DNA from: a virus
Strand: one strand, 5' to 3'
Virus record (IMG/VR): IMGVR_UViG_3300025849_003637
Coordinates: 1 to 39,854 of that record
DNA: 39,854 nt
Position 1 is the first letter of the stretch, and each line of letters starts with the position of its first letter. A model generated the notes under the pieces. It was given only the letters and a program-made list of their open reading frames with translations, was not told the DNA's origin and ran no database searches. A program made the translations under genes and the position numbers. Positions 39,222 through 39,854 of this stretch are shown in pieces.

Positions 39222-39252
39222 ATAATATACAAAGGCTCCCTATGGGAGCCTA
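39222..39252 (-). promoter_or_regulatory. Class I promoter variant of the gp32-like gene, hairpin in spacer
   Basis: TATATTAT (39222-39229) preceded by a 20-nt spacer and then TAG (39250-39252) where the other sites have TTG. The spacer holds the perfect hairpin GGCTCCCATAGGGAGCC. The arrangement copies that ahead of queE at 866-896. Confidence 0.45.
39234..39250 (-). terminator. Hairpin terminator after the 39276-39758 gene
   Basis: GGCTCCC-ATA-GGGAGCC on the minus strand gives a perfect 7-pair stem, followed by TTTGTATATTA. It lies 26 bp downstream of the stop of the preceding gene, and overlaps the gp32 promoter spacer. Confidence 0.6.
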
Positions 39253-39275
39253 ATTATTTGTATGTTTTTTTTGGT

Positions 39276-39758
39276 TTATTTTACCTCTATGATTCGATGA
39301 ATCTTAGTATTGAGTTGTTTCAACTCATTATGTTGAGTAAGTAATATACAATTTCTATAGTGATTCCAGTCTATAGGGAATTTTGTGTCTACGACTCCAC
39401 CATTTAACTTTTTAATCAATTCGTTTAGAGCGTTTATTGTATATAGTGTATTACTATCTTTTTTTCTATGTACTAGAATAGTATTATCTGGGATAGATGT
39501 TATGTTACCATGATCTATATTATAACTAATAACTAAATCATCAGTGCCTACTATCTCTAGTGCAAATATTTTATTGTATAGTATGTTGTAAGTTGAAGTG
39601 ATCCCAGATATTAAATCATCTATGTCTTTACGTGTGGTAAAACTAACTAGTAGTTTGTTATTATAACCCATTGTTATATCGTCTATTGTATTATAATCAA
39701 AACCTGTATTGGTTGATTCGTTATACATATGGGTATCTTTAGTTAAAGTTGTAATCAT
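39276..39758 (-). CDS. Conserved phage-type protein of unknown function
   Basis: A 160-residue soluble protein with no signal peptide. The last third (INALNELIKKLNGGVVDTKF, then DWNHYRNCILLTQHNELKQL) is helical and of a type I associate with hypothetical proteins near gp32 in marine T4-like phages, but no function is known. The start overlaps the preceding partial gene by 20 nt. It ends at a hairpin. Confidence 0.55.
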   Translation of the reverse strand: MITTLTKDTHMYNESTNTGFDYNTIDDITMGYNNKLLVSFTTRKDIDDLISGITSTYNILYNKIFALEIVGTDDLVISYNIDHGNITSIPDNTILVHRKKDSNTLYTINALNELIKKLNGGVVDTKFPIDWNHYRNCILLTQHNELKQLNTKIHRIIEVK

Positions 39759-39852
39759 AACCTTTTGTTTTGCTGGTGTTTAAACCATGATTTGTAAATA
39801 TTTGTTGAATATCATCTATAATATTCTCTTCCTTGTTGTAATCAATTAATAC
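39739..39852 (-). CDS. Partial CDS (C-terminus), cut by the window edge
   Basis: The minus-strand frame entering at the right edge encodes 37 residues ending NTSKTKGYDYNFN and a TAA at 39739-39741. It starts VLIDYNKEENIIDDIQQIFT. It overlaps the start of the 39276-39758 gene by 20 nt. Too short for a family call; open to the window edge, so its real start lies outside. Confidence 0.5.
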   Translation of the reverse strand, partial: VLIDYNKEENIIDDIQQIFTNHGLNTSKTKGYDYNFN

Positions 39853-39854
39853 TG

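Noticed and set aside
1-39854. tRNA, rRNA, CRISPR, integrase, transposase or att-like sites
   Set aside because: I saw no cloverleaf, spaced direct-repeat array, recombinase motif or insertion-sequence ends. The repeats present are within fibre genes or are terminator hairpins.

Overview
The window looks like part of a T4-like (tailed, large-genome) phage that infects a marine Bacteroidetes host, most likely a flavobacterium. The phage assignment rests on a gp32-like single-strand binding protein, a UvsX/RecA recombinase, a 5'-3' exonuclease (T4 RNase H type), a gp41/DnaB helicase, NrdA/NrdB, PhoH, a block of repeat-rich tail-fibre or virion genes and an amidase endolysin next to a holin-like protein. 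The host inference rests on Bacteroidetes-type promoters (TTG-N20-TATATT), A-rich leaders without clear Shine-Dalgarno sites, signal peptides ending in AQ or SQ, and a full-length Bacteroidetes-style TonB-dependent receptor. Every gene I accept lies on the minus strand, so transcription runs from high to low coordinates.

Layout in transcription order: (1) 39.85-31.3 kb, replication and nucleotide metabolism: partial gene, unknown gene, gp32, UvsX, exonuclease, helicase, a DUF6884-like protein, NrdB, NrdA. (2) 31.3-20.9 kb, an unusual envelope or secretome island: lipoprotein endonuclease, TonB-dependent receptor, S1/P1 nuclease, P-loop kinase-like protein, small exported proteins, a cohesin/dockerin-like protein, a lipoprotein, small membrane proteins, a CsgG-like protein and an outer-membrane protein with a mucin-like segment. 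(3) 20.9-18.8 kb, holin-like protein, endolysin and a large membrane protein. (4) 18.8-12.3 kb, 7-deazaguanine DNA modification: AT-hook protein, DpdA-like transglycosylase, two more DUF6884-like proteins, a TSP3 lipoprotein, a GIY-YIG nuclease, QueC, thioredoxin and QueD; QueE lies at the far left. (5) 12.3-0.9 kb, virion and tail-fibre genes interrupted by phoH. (6) 0.8-0.02 kb, QueE.

Proposed cooperation: QueD, QueE and QueC would make preQ0 (GTP cyclohydrolase is not in this window) and the DpdA-like enzyme would insert it into phage DNA. This would shield the phage from restriction and perhaps from its own nucleases. NrdAB with thioredoxin supplies deoxynucleotides. Two exported nucleases and the TonB-dependent receptor may remodel the infected cell's surface for nucleic-acid scavenging, superinfection exclusion or both; this is inference.

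Two promoter classes can be read directly. Class I is TTG-N20-TATATT, with six exact sites and one variant, ahead of replication, modification and membrane genes. Class II is an exact ATATTTATAAC element ahead of virion, phoH and lysis genes and is a candidate late promoter. Several strong hairpins mark transcription-unit ends, and two of them sit inside class I promoter spacers. No tRNA, rRNA, CRISPR array, integrase or transposase was seen.
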